DNA of 64,000 nt, taken from assembly GCF_900143075.1 (NCBI RefSeq), contig NZ_FRCY01000002.1, positions 124,001 through 188,000 on the forward strand, given 5' to 3'. This stretch comes from Cyclobacterium lianum (GTDB lineage Bacteria > Bacteroidota > Bacteroidia > Cytophagales > Cyclobacteriaceae). The notes under the pieces were generated by a model that worked only from the letters and a program-made list of their open reading frames with translations, did not search any database and was not told the DNA's origin. A program made the translations under genes and the position numbers. This document shows, piece after piece, positions 19,636 through 29,108 of this stretch; position 1 is the first letter of the stretch; each line of letters starts with the position of its first letter.

Positions 19636-20451
19636 ATGATCATGATCACTTTTCCCAACGCAAAGATAAATCTTGGATTGCAAATACTCCGAAAGAGGCA
19701 GGACCACTTTCATGACATTGCTACCTGCATCTATCCGATACCATTGACAGATGCGCTGGAAATCATTCCTTCTGGTACCCTGCATTTCGGTAGCAGCGGC
19801 AGAGACATTCCCGGAAACCCGGACAGCAATCTTGTTTTGAAGGCCTATCAAATGCTTTATGCTGACTACCCCCGGATAAGTCCTGTGAGTATTCACCTGT
19901 ATAAAAAAATCCCCATAGGCGCGGGCTTGGGTGGGGGGTCCGCCGACGCAGCATTTGCATTGAAAATGATAAGCGATATTTTCGGTTTAGATCTCGATGT
20001 ACTACAACTCGAACATTATGGCGGCCAGCTCGGAAGCGATTGCCCCTTTTTTATTGAAAACCAGCCGCGCATTGCTACAGGAAGAGGAGAGTTATTTCAG
20101 CCTGCTCCGGTAAATCTCTCCGGAAACTGGGTCTACCTGGTACACCCGGAAATTCATATCAGTACCCGGGAAGCTTATGCAGGTGTGGTACCCAGATCCG
20201 GCCAGAAAGACCTCAAAGAAATTCTTGACAAGCCCTCGACCTGGAAGACGGATCTTACCAATGATTTTGAAGCCAGCCTGTTCGAAAATCACCCCACATT
20301 GTCAGCCATTAAAACCTCTTTTTACGAGGCCGGTGCCTGGTATGCAGCCATGTCAGGATCAGGATCCGCCGTTTTTGGTTTGTTTTCTTCAGCCCCGGAA
20401 AAGCTTTCCTTTCCCAAGCACTATTTTCAGTTAATCCGGCAATTGGATTAG
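19636..20451 (+). CDS. ispE: 4-(cytidine 5'-diphospho)-2-C-methyl-D-erythritol kinase
   Basis: A GHMP kinase of 271 residues in the MEP route to isoprenoids. It starts MIMITFPNAKINLGLQI (an ATG two codons later is equally possible), where the Lys of NAKINLGL is conserved. The ATP-binding loop IPIGAGLGGGSADAAFAL is near residue 94, the catalytic region LGSDCPFFI near residue 131, and the third motif MSGSGSAVFGLF near residue 238. It ends 4 bases from the stop of the convergent EamA-type transporter gene, with no visible terminator between. Confidence 0.94.
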   Translation: MIMITFPNAKINLGLQILRKRQDHFHDIATCIYPIPLTDALEIIPSGTLHFGSSGRDIPGNPDSNLVLKAYQMLYADYPRISPVSIHLYKKIPIGAGLGGGSADAAFALKMISDIFGLDLDVLQLEHYGGQLGSDCPFFIENQPRIATGRGELFQPAPVNLSGNWVYLVHPEIHISTREAYAGVVPRSGQKDLKEILDKPSTWKTDLTNDFEASLFENHPTLSAIKTSFYEAGAWYAAMSGSGSAVFGLFSSAPEKLSFPKHYFQLIRQLD

Positions 20452-20455
20452 CCCT

Positions 20456-21373
20456 TCATTGGAGCCTGCGCAACTGGCGGGTCATCTTCTTTCTGAGGGC
20501 ATACTGAATAAGAGGGTAGATGCAAACCGAAGAGAGGATAATCAGCGTTCCCAGATAAAAACCGGGTGTCATTTTCTCCTTTTCTCCAAAGACCATGAAA
20601 GCGAGTAAAATCCCGTAAACAGGCTCCATATTGATGGTCAGGTTGATCGCAAAGGCTGTGACCCTTTTCATCAAATGAACAGAGGCAGTAAATGCAAATA
20701 CGGTACAAACCTGTGAAAGGATCAATAGCCAAAACCAATCCCAACCCTGCGGCAGAAAGGCGCTGCTTTCGCGCGCAAATAAAGAGAAATAAATGGGTAA
20801 AAAAGCCAGCCCTGCCAGGCAGGCACCCAGCATCTCATAAAATGTGATGGTAAAGGGGCTGCTGGACTTGATCAGCCGGCCATTGACCACTGTAAATATG
20901 GCACCTATCAGGGCCGAAAATACAGCCATGCTCAGCCCGAGCCAATAGCCGGTTTCAAATTTAAAGATGACAACCAAACCGAGTATGACAAGCAAGCCCA
21001 GGAAAATCTCGAACCATTTGATACGTTCGCGGTTCACCAGCGGTTCGATAATGGCGGTCCAAAGCGAGCAAGTGGCCATTCCGGCAAGACATACCGAAGC
21101 AGTAGACACTTGCGCTGCCCAGAAAAACAGAATCCAGTGGACCCCGATCAGGCCGCCGGTAAACAGGAATTTGGGCAATTTTGACCAACTGACCTTTACC
21201 GGTATTTTTTTGAAACGTAACAATACAAAAAGCCCGGCAGCAGCCATGAGTGTCCGGTAGATGACGATCTCTACGGGAGGAAGGGTAATCAACAGTCCCA
21301 AAACAGCCGTAAATCCCCAGATCAGAACGACAAAATGCAGCCAGAGATAGTCTTTTATATTGGCAAGATCCAT
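20456..21373 (-). CDS. DMT-superfamily (EamA) transporter
   Basis: A membrane protein of 305 residues with about ten hydrophobic segments arranged as two similar halves, as in EamA-domain exporters. Typical parts are VVLIWGFTAVLGLLITLPP at the N terminus, and in the second half AFSALIGAIFTVVNGRLIK with a conserved NMEPVYGILLAFMVFGE loop. Substrate cannot be read from sequence; family members export amino acids or other metabolites. Its ATG is one base from the stop of the LptF/LptG-type gene upstream, so the two are probably cotranscribed. Confidence 0.85.
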   Translation of the reverse strand: MDLANIKDYLWLHFVVLIWGFTAVLGLLITLPPVEIVIYRTLMAAAGLFVLLRFKKIPVKVSWSKLPKFLFTGGLIGVHWILFFWAAQVSTASVCLAGMATCSLWTAIIEPLVNRERIKWFEIFLGLLVILGLVVIFKFETGYWLGLSMAVFSALIGAIFTVVNGRLIKSSSPFTITFYEMLGACLAGLAFLPIYFSLFARESSAFLPQGWDWFWLLILSQVCTVFAFTASVHLMKRVTAFAINLTINMEPVYGILLAFMVFGEKEKMTPGFYLGTLIILSSVCIYPLIQYALRKKMTRQLRRLQ

Positions 21374-21374
21374 G

Positions 21375-22448
21375 TCATCGGGGTACGGTTTTGTACAGAA
21401 CCAAACCCGTCAGCCCAAAAACCATATTGGGTATCCAGACGGCCAATACCGGATAGGCTGTGCCGGCCTCTGCAAAAGTTCTGGAGAGTAAAAAAAGAAT
21501 GATATAGACAAATGCCAAAAGAAAGCCCAGCGCAATCTTAAATCCGGAGCCCCCTCTGGTTTTTTTAGCAGAGACGATAACGCCGATAAAAGTGAGCAAT
21601 ATGGCTGCAAAAGGAGACATATACCGGACATACTTCTCTATGCGGTAAAAGCTGATGTTATCCGCACCTCTTTCTTCCAGAATTTGTATTTGGTTGTTGA
21701 GCTCAGGAAGGGTGAGCGTTTCATGATGGTTCAGCGGCAGATCAAAATCATTCGGTGTGATGGATAGGGTAGTGTCCATTTCCTCGCCGGTTTCCCAATG
21801 CTCCCCCATCTCCTGCAATTCGCGAAGCTTCCAATTTTTTGCACTCCAGGCATTGGTAGTCGTATCCCAAACGATCCGGTCTGCGGAGAATTTGGATAGC
21901 AATTTGCCCTCCTCGATGTGCTCCAGTGTAAAACTGTAACCCGAATTGTTAGAGGTATAATACCGCAAAAGATAGGCATAGACATTTGGGGCTACCTTGA
22001 TATGGATATGCTGTTGGTTCGACTGCTGTTCCTTGTCGAGGTATTCTACCTTAAATTGGGAAACACCTGCGGTCGCAACCGGCAAAACCCAGCCATTTAG
22101 CAGAAAACTCACTACTGCTATCAACATCGCAGAAAGCAGGAATGGGACCAGCATCCGCATAAAACTTACCCCACTGCTTAGAATGGCAATGATCTCTGTT
22201 CTGCCAGCCATCTTGGAAGTGATAAAAATAACAGATATGAATACCGTGATCGGCGTCAGCAGGTTGTTCAGGTACAGCCCGTAATTCAGCATATACTGCA
22301 GTATTTCACCGGTGGGCACGTTATTGCGGATATAGGTATCGTTCTTCTCGGTAAAATCCAACACCAGGACCACCATGATCAGCATCAACACCACAAAAAG
22401 GTAGGTTTTGAGGAAATCCTTTATGATCAATTTGTCCAATAGCTTCAT
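21375..22448 (-). CDS. LptF/LptG-family permease (YjgP/YjgQ)
   Basis: A membrane protein of 357 residues with three transmembrane segments at each end and a periplasmic beta-jellyroll in the middle (about residues 125-265), the plan of LptF and LptG. The N terminus MKLLDKLIIKDFLKTYLFVVL and ITSKMAGRTEIIAILSSGVSFMRML (coupling helix to the LptB ATPase) are characteristic. It would extract LPS from the inner membrane. Whether it is the F or the G partner cannot be decided. Confidence 0.88.
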   Translation of the reverse strand: MKLLDKLIIKDFLKTYLFVVLMLIMVVLVLDFTEKNDTYIRNNVPTGEILQYMLNYGLYLNNLLTPITVFISVIFITSKMAGRTEIIAILSSGVSFMRMLVPFLLSAMLIAVVSFLLNGWVLPVATAGVSQFKVEYLDKEQQSNQQHIHIKVAPNVYAYLLRYYTSNNSGYSFTLEHIEEGKLLSKFSADRIVWDTTTNAWSAKNWKLRELQEMGEHWETGEEMDTTLSITPNDFDLPLNHHETLTLPELNNQIQILEERGADNISFYRIEKYVRYMSPFAAILLTFIGVIVSAKKTRGGSGFKIALGFLLAFVYIILFLLSRTFAEAGTAYPVLAVWIPNMVFGLTGLVLYKTVPR

Positions 22449-22600
22449 TGCCTGTTTGTAAATTTGTTTTAAGCGGCCAGCGGGCCGGTTATCGGCAGCA
22501 AGGTAAACTGCCTGCTCCGGCTATGCGCCCCAAAACAGCCGCATTTGGTCAATTACCCATCATACCATTCGATACAAAAACGAAATGCTTTCCCACAGGT

Positions 22601-23731
22601 TTACAATCTTCTGCTGACTTTTTCTACCATGGTATTTTTCCATGAAGCAAAATCACCCTGTAAAATGTGCGCTCTGGCTTGTCCTACCAGCCAAAGGTAA
22701 AAGGATAAATTGTGAATACTGGCAATCTGTGCGGCCAACATTTCCTTACTGATTGTGAGATGTCTGAGGTAGGCCCTGGTGTAAAAACTACTGACATGGG
22801 AAGGAAAGCCAGTATCAATCGGCGAAAAATCCATTTTCCATTTTTCATTCCTGATATTGATGATCCCTTCGCTGGTGAATAGCATGCCATTCCGGGCGTT
22901 CCGGGTCGGCATTACACAATCAAACATGTCAATGCCCAGGGCTATCCCTTCCAGGATATTAGCGGGTGTACCTACTCCCATCAGATACCGGGGCTTTTCC
23001 TCCGGCAAGAGATCTGTTACCAAATCCGTCATTTCATACATCAACCCGGCAGGCTCTCCAACCGACAGGCCGCCGATTGCATTCCCGTCCATGTCCTGGT
23101 CAGCAACAAACCGGGCCGCATCCTGCCTCAAATCTTTATAGGTACTCCCCTGGACTATCGGGAAGAGTGACTGCTGATATCCGTATCTGCCGCCGGTCGA
23201 TTCAAATCTCGTCTTACAGCGCCTGAGCCAGCGCTGTGTCAGTTCGAGCGATGTTTTGGCATAGCTCCAATCGCAGGGATAGGGCGTACATTCATCAAAA
23301 GCCATGATGATGTCAGCCCCGATACTTCGCTGTATATCCATGACCGATTCCGGGCTGAAATGGTGCCTGGACCCATCAATATGGGATTGAAACATTACTC
23401 CTTCTTCTGTTATTTTACGGCTATCTGCCAGAGAAAAAACCTGATATCCGCCGCTATCCGTAAGTATAGGACCTGACCAACCCATGAATTTGTGCAGGCC
23501 GCCCGCTACTTCCAACACCTCCAGAGCAGGCCTCAGGTACAAATGGTAGGTATTGCCCAGGATAATCTGCGCCTTTACATCGTAAGTCAGTTCGCGCTGA
23601 TGCACTGCTTTTACTGATCCTGCGGTACCCACCGGCATGAAGATAGGCGTTTGTATCTCGCCATGATCCGTCAGGATACTGCCAGCTCTGGCTTTTGTGG
23701 TTTGATCTTTATGCTGAAGATTAAATTTCAT
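22601..23731 (-). CDS. tgt: Queuine tRNA-ribosyltransferase
   Basis: A protein of 376 residues exchanging guanine for a 7-deazaguanine at the wobble position of GUN anticodons. The start at 23731 (MKFNLQHKDQTTKARAG) is chosen by family length; the frame extends to 23794. Seen: GNTYHLYLRP, catalytic Asp in TDSGGYQVFSL near residue 90, GGLSVGEP, and the second catalytic Asp in DMFDCVMPTRNARNG. Odd: where the family usually has a Cys-x-Cys-x2-Cys zinc site before the YxRAYLRHL helix, this protein reads TGFPSHVSSFYTRAYLRHL without cysteines. It precedes the LptF/LptG gene by a 152-base gap in which I see nothing. Confidence 0.92.
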   Translation of the reverse strand: MKFNLQHKDQTTKARAGSILTDHGEIQTPIFMPVGTAGSVKAVHQRELTYDVKAQIILGNTYHLYLRPALEVLEVAGGLHKFMGWSGPILTDSGGYQVFSLADSRKITEEGVMFQSHIDGSRHHFSPESVMDIQRSIGADIIMAFDECTPYPCDWSYAKTSLELTQRWLRRCKTRFESTGGRYGYQQSLFPIVQGSTYKDLRQDAARFVADQDMDGNAIGGLSVGEPAGLMYEMTDLVTDLLPEEKPRYLMGVGTPANILEGIALGIDMFDCVMPTRNARNGMLFTSEGIINIRNEKWKMDFSPIDTGFPSHVSSFYTRAYLRHLTISKEMLAAQIASIHNLSFYLWLVGQARAHILQGDFASWKNTMVEKVSRRL

Positions 23732-23743
23732 TCCTTGGTTTCG

Positions 23744-23775
23744 TTGAAAAATCCACCGATTACTCCTTATATTTG
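23744..23775 (+). promoter_or_regulatory. Candidate promoter of the glycosyltransferase-sigma-rsmG run
   Basis: TTG at 23744-23746, 21 bases, then TATATTTG at 23768-23775, an exact TAnnTTTG box. It sits in the divergent gap after the tgt start and about 79 bases before the glycosyltransferase ATG. Confidence 0.5.
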
Positions 23776-23853
23776 GACACAAAAATAGCTGCATTTCTAC
23801 AAAAGAAAGGGGATTTTTGATTTTATCTTAAGCAGGCAACTACACAAGTAAGG

Positions 23854-24981
23854 ATGGAAAACGTCATTTGGGGCTTATTTTTTCTGGCCTCTGTCATACA
23901 GTTTGCGTATTTGTTGATTGTATTCGGCAGATTTGCTTTTTTCTACCGAAACCTACCGGAAGAAGTTGCGCTTGTGGACCCGGAGGGCGTCTCGATCGTC
24001 GTTGCCGCTAAAAATGAGGCCGCGCATCTAAAAGACCTCATCCCTATGCTGATGCAGCAACAGTATCCGAAGTTTGAAGTTGTATTAGTGAATGACCGTT
24101 CGGACGATGAATCGGACGCCTTACTGCGCAGCTTCTCACTGCAGTACTCCAACTTCAGGACTGTAAATATTCGTTATACGCCCGCTCATCTCAGCCCTAA
24201 GAAGTACGCGCTGACGCTGGGAATAAAGGTTTCCGAACATCCCATCGTACTGCTGACGGATGCCGATTGCCGGCCGGTTTCTCCACAGTGGATCAGGCGA
24301 ATGTCTGCTCCAATCCGCAACGACGGAAAGATATTTGCTCTGGGGCATGGCTCATACCTGGCACTTCCCGGACTATTAAACCGCATCATCCAATTTGAAA
24401 CCCTGCTTACAGCCCTCTATTATTTTTCTTTTGGGTATTGGAAATCTCCCTTTATGGGGGTAGGCAGAAACTTGTGTTACCGCAAGGATTTTTTTATGGA
24501 GAAAAAAGCTTTCAAAGCGCTCTGGCACATCGAAGGTGGAGATGATGACTTGTTCGTAAACCAACACGCGACGGCTGCAAACGCAGCGGTCGTAGTCCAT
24601 CCGGAAAGCATCACTATTTCGGAGCCCAAAACCAGTTTCAGGGATTATTTTACACAAAAAAAACGCCACTTTCATGCGGGTAAATATTACCGCTACAGGG
24701 ATAAACTAAAAATCGGTCTGTATTCGTTGAGTCATTTGGTGTTCTGGCTGGCTGCAATAGGGATTGTATTAACCGCCGGGTCCGGGGAACCAATTGCCCT
24801 GGTAATGGGGTTTGTGTTTTCCAGGGCCACGATTCAATATTTCATTATACATGAAGCAAAGAAAAAACTGGAAGGCAAAGGAAAAATGGTTTGGACCATG
24901 TTTTTCGATGTAATGTATATGGTTTATTTTTGGGTTCTGGGTACGCTGGGTTACCTGTCAAAAACAGTTAGATGGAAATAA
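23854..24981 (+). CDS. Membrane glycosyltransferase, family 2
   Basis: A protein of 375 residues. An N-terminal hydrophobic helix (residues 1-25) is followed by a GT-A fold: GVSIVVAAKNEAAHLKDLIPML near residue 45, VVLVNDRSDDESDALL, and the metal-binding DADCRPVS near residue 137. EGGDDDLF and QKKRHFHAGKYY (a Q-x3-H-type acceptor motif) follow, with two or three C-terminal membrane helices. The layout is that of processive or polyisoprenyl-linked sugar transferases. Donor and acceptor are unknown. Its last 10 bases overlap the sigma factor start. Confidence 0.85.
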   Translation: MENVIWGLFFLASVIQFAYLLIVFGRFAFFYRNLPEEVALVDPEGVSIVVAAKNEAAHLKDLIPMLMQQQYPKFEVVLVNDRSDDESDALLRSFSLQYSNFRTVNIRYTPAHLSPKKYALTLGIKVSEHPIVLLTDADCRPVSPQWIRRMSAPIRNDGKIFALGHGSYLALPGLLNRIIQFETLLTALYYFSFGYWKSPFMGVGRNLCYRKDFFMEKKAFKALWHIEGGDDDLFVNQHATAANAAVVVHPESITISEPKTSFRDYFTQKKRHFHAGKYYRYRDKLKIGLYSLSHLVFWLAAIGIVLTAGSGEPIALVMGFVFSRATIQYFIIHEAKKKLEGKGKMVWTMFFDVMYMVYFWVLGTLGYLSKTVRWK

Positions 24982-25583
24982 ACGAAAGAGGTTTTTCGGA
25001 TAAGGCATTGGAGGATTTCGAATTGATCGATAAAGCGGTCAAAGAGAAGGACCAGCAGGCTTATGCTTCGCTGATGAAACGCTACAAGAAAGCCGTCTAT
25101 TTTATGATTTTGAAAATGATCAGGGATGCGGATGATGCCGAAGACCTGACTATGGAGGCCTTTGCCAAGGCATTTCGAAATCTCCATAAATTTAAGAAAG
25201 ATTATACCTTCTCTACCTGGCTTTTTCGCATTGCCACCAACAATACCATCGACTTCATCCGGAAAAAGAAACTCAAGACCATGAGTCTCAACAACACCAT
25301 GACCGATGACGGGGGTAATACCGTCAATATCGATATTGAAGATGATGACAACAACCCCCAGGACGAATTCATCAAGACCCAAAGAAAGGAGATGGTCCGC
25401 ATTTTTGTTGCAAAACTCCCGGCCAAGTACCGCAAATTGGTCAAATTGAGGTACTTTGATGAGTTGTCTTATGATGAAATTGCCGAGGAACTGGGCAAGC
25501 CGCTCGGTACCGTCAAAGCCCAGCTTCACAGGTCCAGGGAATTGCTATTCGAAATCGCCCAGGGCAAAAACAAACACATTTGA
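24972..25583 (+). CDS. ECF-type RNA polymerase sigma factor
   Basis: A sigma-70 family protein of 203 residues. Region 2 spans about residues 25-95 (ASLMKRYKKAVYFMILKMIRD, DAEDLTMEAFAKAFRNL, TFSTWLFRIATNNTIDFIRKKK). An acidic linker follows (NIDIEDDDNNPQDEF), and region 4 spans about residues 135-195 (LPAKYRKLVKLRYFDELSYDEIAEELGKPLGTVKAQLHRSRELL). No anti-sigma gene is adjacent. It overlaps the glycosyltransferase by 10 bases and is followed at once by rsmG, so it seems to be a housekeeping-linked sigma factor and not a FecI type. Confidence 0.9.
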   Translation: MEINERGFSDKALEDFELIDKAVKEKDQQAYASLMKRYKKAVYFMILKMIRDADDAEDLTMEAFAKAFRNLHKFKKDYTFSTWLFRIATNNTIDFIRKKKLKTMSLNNTMTDDGGNTVNIDIEDDDNNPQDEFIKTQRKEMVRIFVAKLPAKYRKLVKLRYFDELSYDEIAEELGKPLGTVKAQLHRSRELLFEIAQGKNKHI

Positions 25584-25586
25584 TCC

Positions 25587-26234
25587 ATGCATCCAGATCA
25601 TTCCCTCATTCAGAAATATTTTCCAAACCATACAACGCAGCAGATTCACCAGTTGGAGCAGTTGGGTGCACTTTATCAGGAATGGAACAGCAAAATCAAT
25701 GTGATCAGCAGGAAGGATATGGACAGCTTTTATACCCATCACGTCCTGCACTCATTGGGTATTGCAAAGGTGATCCAGTTTCCTGCCGGCAGTAAAATAC
25801 TGGATATTGGCACAGGTGGTGGCTTCCCCGGCATCCCGCTGGCTATCTTGTTCCCGGAAGCTCAATTCCACCTGGTGGATTCCATTGGGAAGAAAATCAC
25901 GGTAGTAAAAGACGTGGTTCGGAAACTAGGTTTGAAAAATGTAGAAGCCCAACAGGAAAGGGCGGAAAACCTTAACCGAAAGTACCACTTTATCATCAGC
26001 AGGGCGGTGACCCAAATGGAAAAATTTCTTCCCTGGGTGAAAGGCAAATTCAGAAAAGAGGACCTGCATGAGGATTTTCAGAATGGCATTTTCTACCTAA
26101 AGGGTGGCGAAGTGGATGAGGAACTGGAAGCCTTACATCTCAGCTATGTACCTTATTTTCTGGACGATTACTTTTCAGAAGATTTTTTTGAAACCAAAAA
26201 AGTCATCTACCTGCCATACGAAGGCAAAAGATAG
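25587..26234 (+). CDS. rsmG: 16S rRNA (guanine-527-N7)-methyltransferase
   Basis: A protein of 215 residues with the RsmG N terminus (LGALYQEWNSKINVISRKDMDSFYTHHVLHSL) and the S-adenosylmethionine motif ILDIGTGGGFPGIPLAILFP near residue 73, then the FHFIISRAVTQMEKFLPW-like acceptor region. It methylates G527 of 16S rRNA. It begins 3 bases after the sigma factor stop. The 98 bases after it hold nothing recognisable. Confidence 0.94.
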   Translation: MHPDHSLIQKYFPNHTTQQIHQLEQLGALYQEWNSKINVISRKDMDSFYTHHVLHSLGIAKVIQFPAGSKILDIGTGGGFPGIPLAILFPEAQFHLVDSIGKKITVVKDVVRKLGLKNVEAQQERAENLNRKYHFIISRAVTQMEKFLPWVKGKFRKEDLHEDFQNGIFYLKGGEVDEELEALHLSYVPYFLDDYFSEDFFETKKVIYLPYEGKR

Positions 26235-26332
26235 GCCCGGTTTAGTCCGAGCACGTGCAAAACAGACCCGTTTGACAGCAAATCCGGGAAGGAAATGATA
26301 AGAACAGCCTTTCTATAGCAGAATACACAAGC

Positions 26333-26869
26333 CTATTGCCTCAGCAAAACAAATTCTACTGTGGCTTCACCTGGTGTCACCCCTTCCATGTCAAACTCTG
26401 TAAAATCCCCTACATCCGGCATACCGGTGACCTTCAAGCGGTTTTCTGTGAATTCTAAAATTTCCAGCTCAAATCGATCCTCATCGCTGTCCACCATGAC
26501 CAACTGATCCTCGTTGATTTCCCAGGTACCGGCAAATGTATCGGTGCCCTGAACTGGAAACCTTTGCTCAGCAAAAGGTATCCCTCCCACACTGGCTTCT
26601 ACGAAGAATACGAAATTACCTGCTGCCACCACCGTGTTGGGGTCTTCCCCAAAGACCACGGTCATGTTGTAGTCTTCACCGGTCCCGGTAAGGGAAACAG
26701 GAATCGCGTTTTGGGTCCCCGGAATTACAGCAGTACCGGAGGCTTGTACATTGGCTGATTCCAGTGTCCAGGTACCCCCGGAAAGTTGGGGCGCGGCAGG
26801 TTCATCCTCAACGGTGCAGGAAGTTGATAGAATAATCAGGACAAGGACAATATGCAATAAATGCTTCAT
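26333..26869 (-). CDS. Small lipoprotein, possibly lipocalin-like
   Basis: A protein of 178 residues with a signal peptide and lipobox ending at Cys18 (ILSTSC). The mature part opens LSGGTWTLESANVQASG and is built of short beta strands with TGTGEDYNMTVVF and GTWEINEDQLVMVDSD. The recurring WxL start and strand pattern resemble lipocalin-like beta-barrels of Bacteroidota lipoproteins. No function can be assigned. It is read after der with a 6-base gap. Confidence 0.65.
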   Translation of the reverse strand: MKHLLHIVLVLIILSTSCTVEDEPAAPQLSGGTWTLESANVQASGTAVIPGTQNAIPVSLTGTGEDYNMTVVFGEDPNTVVAAGNFVFFVEASVGGIPFAEQRFPVQGTDTFAGTWEINEDQLVMVDSDEDRFELEILEFTENRLKVTGMPDVGDFTEFDMEGVTPGEATVEFVLLRQ

Positions 26870-26875
26870 GGTCGG

Positions 26876-28189
26876 TTATTTTTTCTTGTAAGTAATTTTT
26901 ATGGGTACTCCTTCAAAATCAAAGTTTTCCCGCAACCGGTTTTCCAGAAAACGGGTATATGGGGATTTTATGTATTGAGGCAAGTTACAAAAAAAGGCAA
27001 AGACCGGATTTTTTGTCGGTAGTTGAGTAATGTATTTGATTTTGATATATTTTCCCTTATTTGCCGGCGGCGGATATTTCTCTATTTCCGGCAGTATGAA
27101 TTCGTTCAGTTTAGAAGTAGGCACTTTCCTGTGTTTGTTGTCATAGACTTTCATGGCCAGTTCCATGGCCTGATAAATTCGTTGCCTGGTCAGTGCAGAA
27201 ATAAAAATAATCGGAATCCACTTATTTTCACCTAACTTTTGGCTCATGTCTTCTTTGAAGGTAAGCATGGTCTTGTGATCCTTTTCGATCAAATCCCATT
27301 TATTCACCATGATCATGATCCCTTTGTTGTTTTTGATGGCCAGTGAAATCAGGTTTACATCCTGCGATTCCAGTCCGCGTGTAGCATCTACCATCACGAT
27401 CACCACATCTGAATCTTCAAGCGTTCGCAGGGAGCGCATGACCGCGTAAAACTCAATATCCTCTTTTACCTTGGCTTTTTTGCGTATGCCAGCGGTGTCG
27501 GTGAGGATATAATCCTTGCCATACAATTGATATCTGGTGTGGACAGCATCCCTGGTAGTGCCGGCTTCATCGGTCACGATAGACCGTTCTTTTCCAATAA
27601 GCGCATTGAGAAATGAAGATTTTCCCACATTGGGCCGGCCCAGAATAGCAATCTTTGGTACGCCTTCGTCCGGATCCTCTTCGCCCTCATCTGGAAATTT
27701 TTTGATCAGCTCATCCAGCAGGTCGCCTATACCGCTTCCACTGGAAGAAGAAATGGGAAAGATGGTATCTTCACCCAGTCCCAATGCGTAAAATTCATTG
27801 GCCATCAGCATCTTGTCCAGATTGTCTGCCTTATTGGCTACCATAAATACCGGCTTTTCCGTACTTCGGAGTTCTTTGGCAAATTCTGTATCCAGGTCTG
27901 TCAGCCCGTCAATACAATCTACCACAAACAGGATCACGGATGCTTCATCTATAGCCAGTCTGACCTGTTTCCTGATTTCTTTCTCGTAAAGATCATCTGA
28001 TCCGGTGACATACCCTCCGGTATCGATGACCGAAAAAAATTTACCACCCCACTGCGCGTGTCCGTAATGTCTATCCCGCGTCACACCGCTGAGATTGTCT
28101 TCAATGGCTTTACGCTCCTCAATAAGTCGGTTAAAGAGTGTGGATTTGCCCACGTTAGGTCTCCCTACAATCGCTACTATATTGGCCAT
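26876..28189 (-). CDS. der: Ribosome biogenesis GTPase Der
   Basis: A protein of 437 residues with two tandem G domains, unique to this family: the first P-loop GRPNVGKSTLFNRL at residue 8 and the second GRPNVGKSSFLNAL near residue 184. NKAD and NKWD guanine-specificity motifs follow each. A KH-like C-terminal domain ends LRENFDFEGVPIKITYKKK. It functions in 50S subunit maturation. The era start region lies only 11 bases upstream, so era-der form an operon of two ribosome assembly GTPases. Confidence 0.96.
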   Translation of the reverse strand: MANIVAIVGRPNVGKSTLFNRLIEERKAIEDNLSGVTRDRHYGHAQWGGKFFSVIDTGGYVTGSDDLYEKEIRKQVRLAIDEASVILFVVDCIDGLTDLDTEFAKELRSTEKPVFMVANKADNLDKMLMANEFYALGLGEDTIFPISSSSGSGIGDLLDELIKKFPDEGEEDPDEGVPKIAILGRPNVGKSSFLNALIGKERSIVTDEAGTTRDAVHTRYQLYGKDYILTDTAGIRKKAKVKEDIEFYAVMRSLRTLEDSDVVIVMVDATRGLESQDVNLISLAIKNNKGIMIMVNKWDLIEKDHKTMLTFKEDMSQKLGENKWIPIIFISALTRQRIYQAMELAMKVYDNKHRKVPTSKLNEFILPEIEKYPPPANKGKYIKIKYITQLPTKNPVFAFFCNLPQYIKSPYTRFLENRLRENFDFEGVPIKITYKKK

Positions 28190-28200
28190 AATGTCCTCTC

Positions 28201-29091
28201 TTATTGGTCGTAACCAAATTTTTTCAACTTGTTTTTATTTTTTCTCCAGTTCTCCTCCACCTTGACGAAGGTTTCCAAAAATACTTTCTTTCCAAAAAAA
28301 TTCTCCATTTCAATCCGCGCCTCAGTACCCACCTTTTTAAGTGCCTTACCTTTATCTCCAATGATAATGCCTTTCTGGCTTTGTCGCTCCACAAAAATAA
28401 GTGCACGCATGCGAATCAGCTTGTCAGTTTCCTCAAAATCCTCAATTTTCACTTCCGTACTGTAGGGAATTTCCTTTTTGTATTGGGTAAAAATCTTTTC
28501 CCGGATGATCTCTGCAGCAAAAAACCGCTCGGGCCGGTCACTCAGTTCCTCCTTATCATAAAACGGTGGGTGTTCCGGAAGCCTGTCCAGGATCTCCTGC
28601 ATGATTTTTTGCAAATTAAATTGCTCCAGAGCGGAGACAGGAATAACCTCCGCTGCTTTGATCCTCTGGGACCAATATTCGGTAACCTGCTGCAGCTTTT
28701 CCTCCTTATTGAGATCTATTTTATTGATTATCAATAATACAGGAACACCCGAATCATTTACCTTATCAATTATCTCCTGAATGTCCTCATCGGTATCAAA
28801 CAAGTCTGTTACAAAAAGGATGACATCTGCATCTTCCAGCGATAAGTTGACGAAACCCATCATGCTTTTGTGCAGTTCATATTTGGGTTTCAGCATGCCT
28901 GGAGTATCGGAAAAAACGATCTGATATTCCTCTTCGTTCATGATACCAAGGATCCGGTGACGGGTAGTCTGTGCTTTAGAAGAAATGATAGACAACTTTT
29001 CACCCATTAAGGCATTCATCAGGGTAGACTTGCCCACATTGGGTTTTCCTATGATATTGACAAAGCCTGCCTTGTGTTTACTTTCGGACAT
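28201..29091 (-). CDS. era: GTPase Era
   Basis: A protein of 296 residues with one G domain (IGKPNVGKSTLMNAL at residue 15, DTPGMLKPKYELHKSM, NKID) and a C-terminal KH domain that binds the 3' end of 16S rRNA (RALIFVERQSQKGIIIGDKGKALKKVG). It is needed for 30S maturation. A TAnnTTTG box (TACCTTTG, minus strand 29116-29109) lies 18 bases before the ATG. Confidence 0.96.
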   Translation of the reverse strand: MSESKHKAGFVNIIGKPNVGKSTLMNALMGEKLSIISSKAQTTRHRILGIMNEEEYQIVFSDTPGMLKPKYELHKSMMGFVNLSLEDADVILFVTDLFDTDEDIQEIIDKVNDSGVPVLLIINKIDLNKEEKLQQVTEYWSQRIKAAEVIPVSALEQFNLQKIMQEILDRLPEHPPFYDKEELSDRPERFFAAEIIREKIFTQYKKEIPYSTEVKIEDFEETDKLIRMRALIFVERQSQKGIIIGDKGKALKKVGTEARIEMENFFGKKVFLETFVKVEENWRKNKNKLKKFGYDQ

Positions 29092-29108
29092 GGTTTCATT
29101 TTTTTTTA

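Noticed and set aside
19485-19715. Frame of 76 codons before ispE
   Set aside because: Overlaps the ispE start in another frame and shows no recognisable features or ribosome-binding site.
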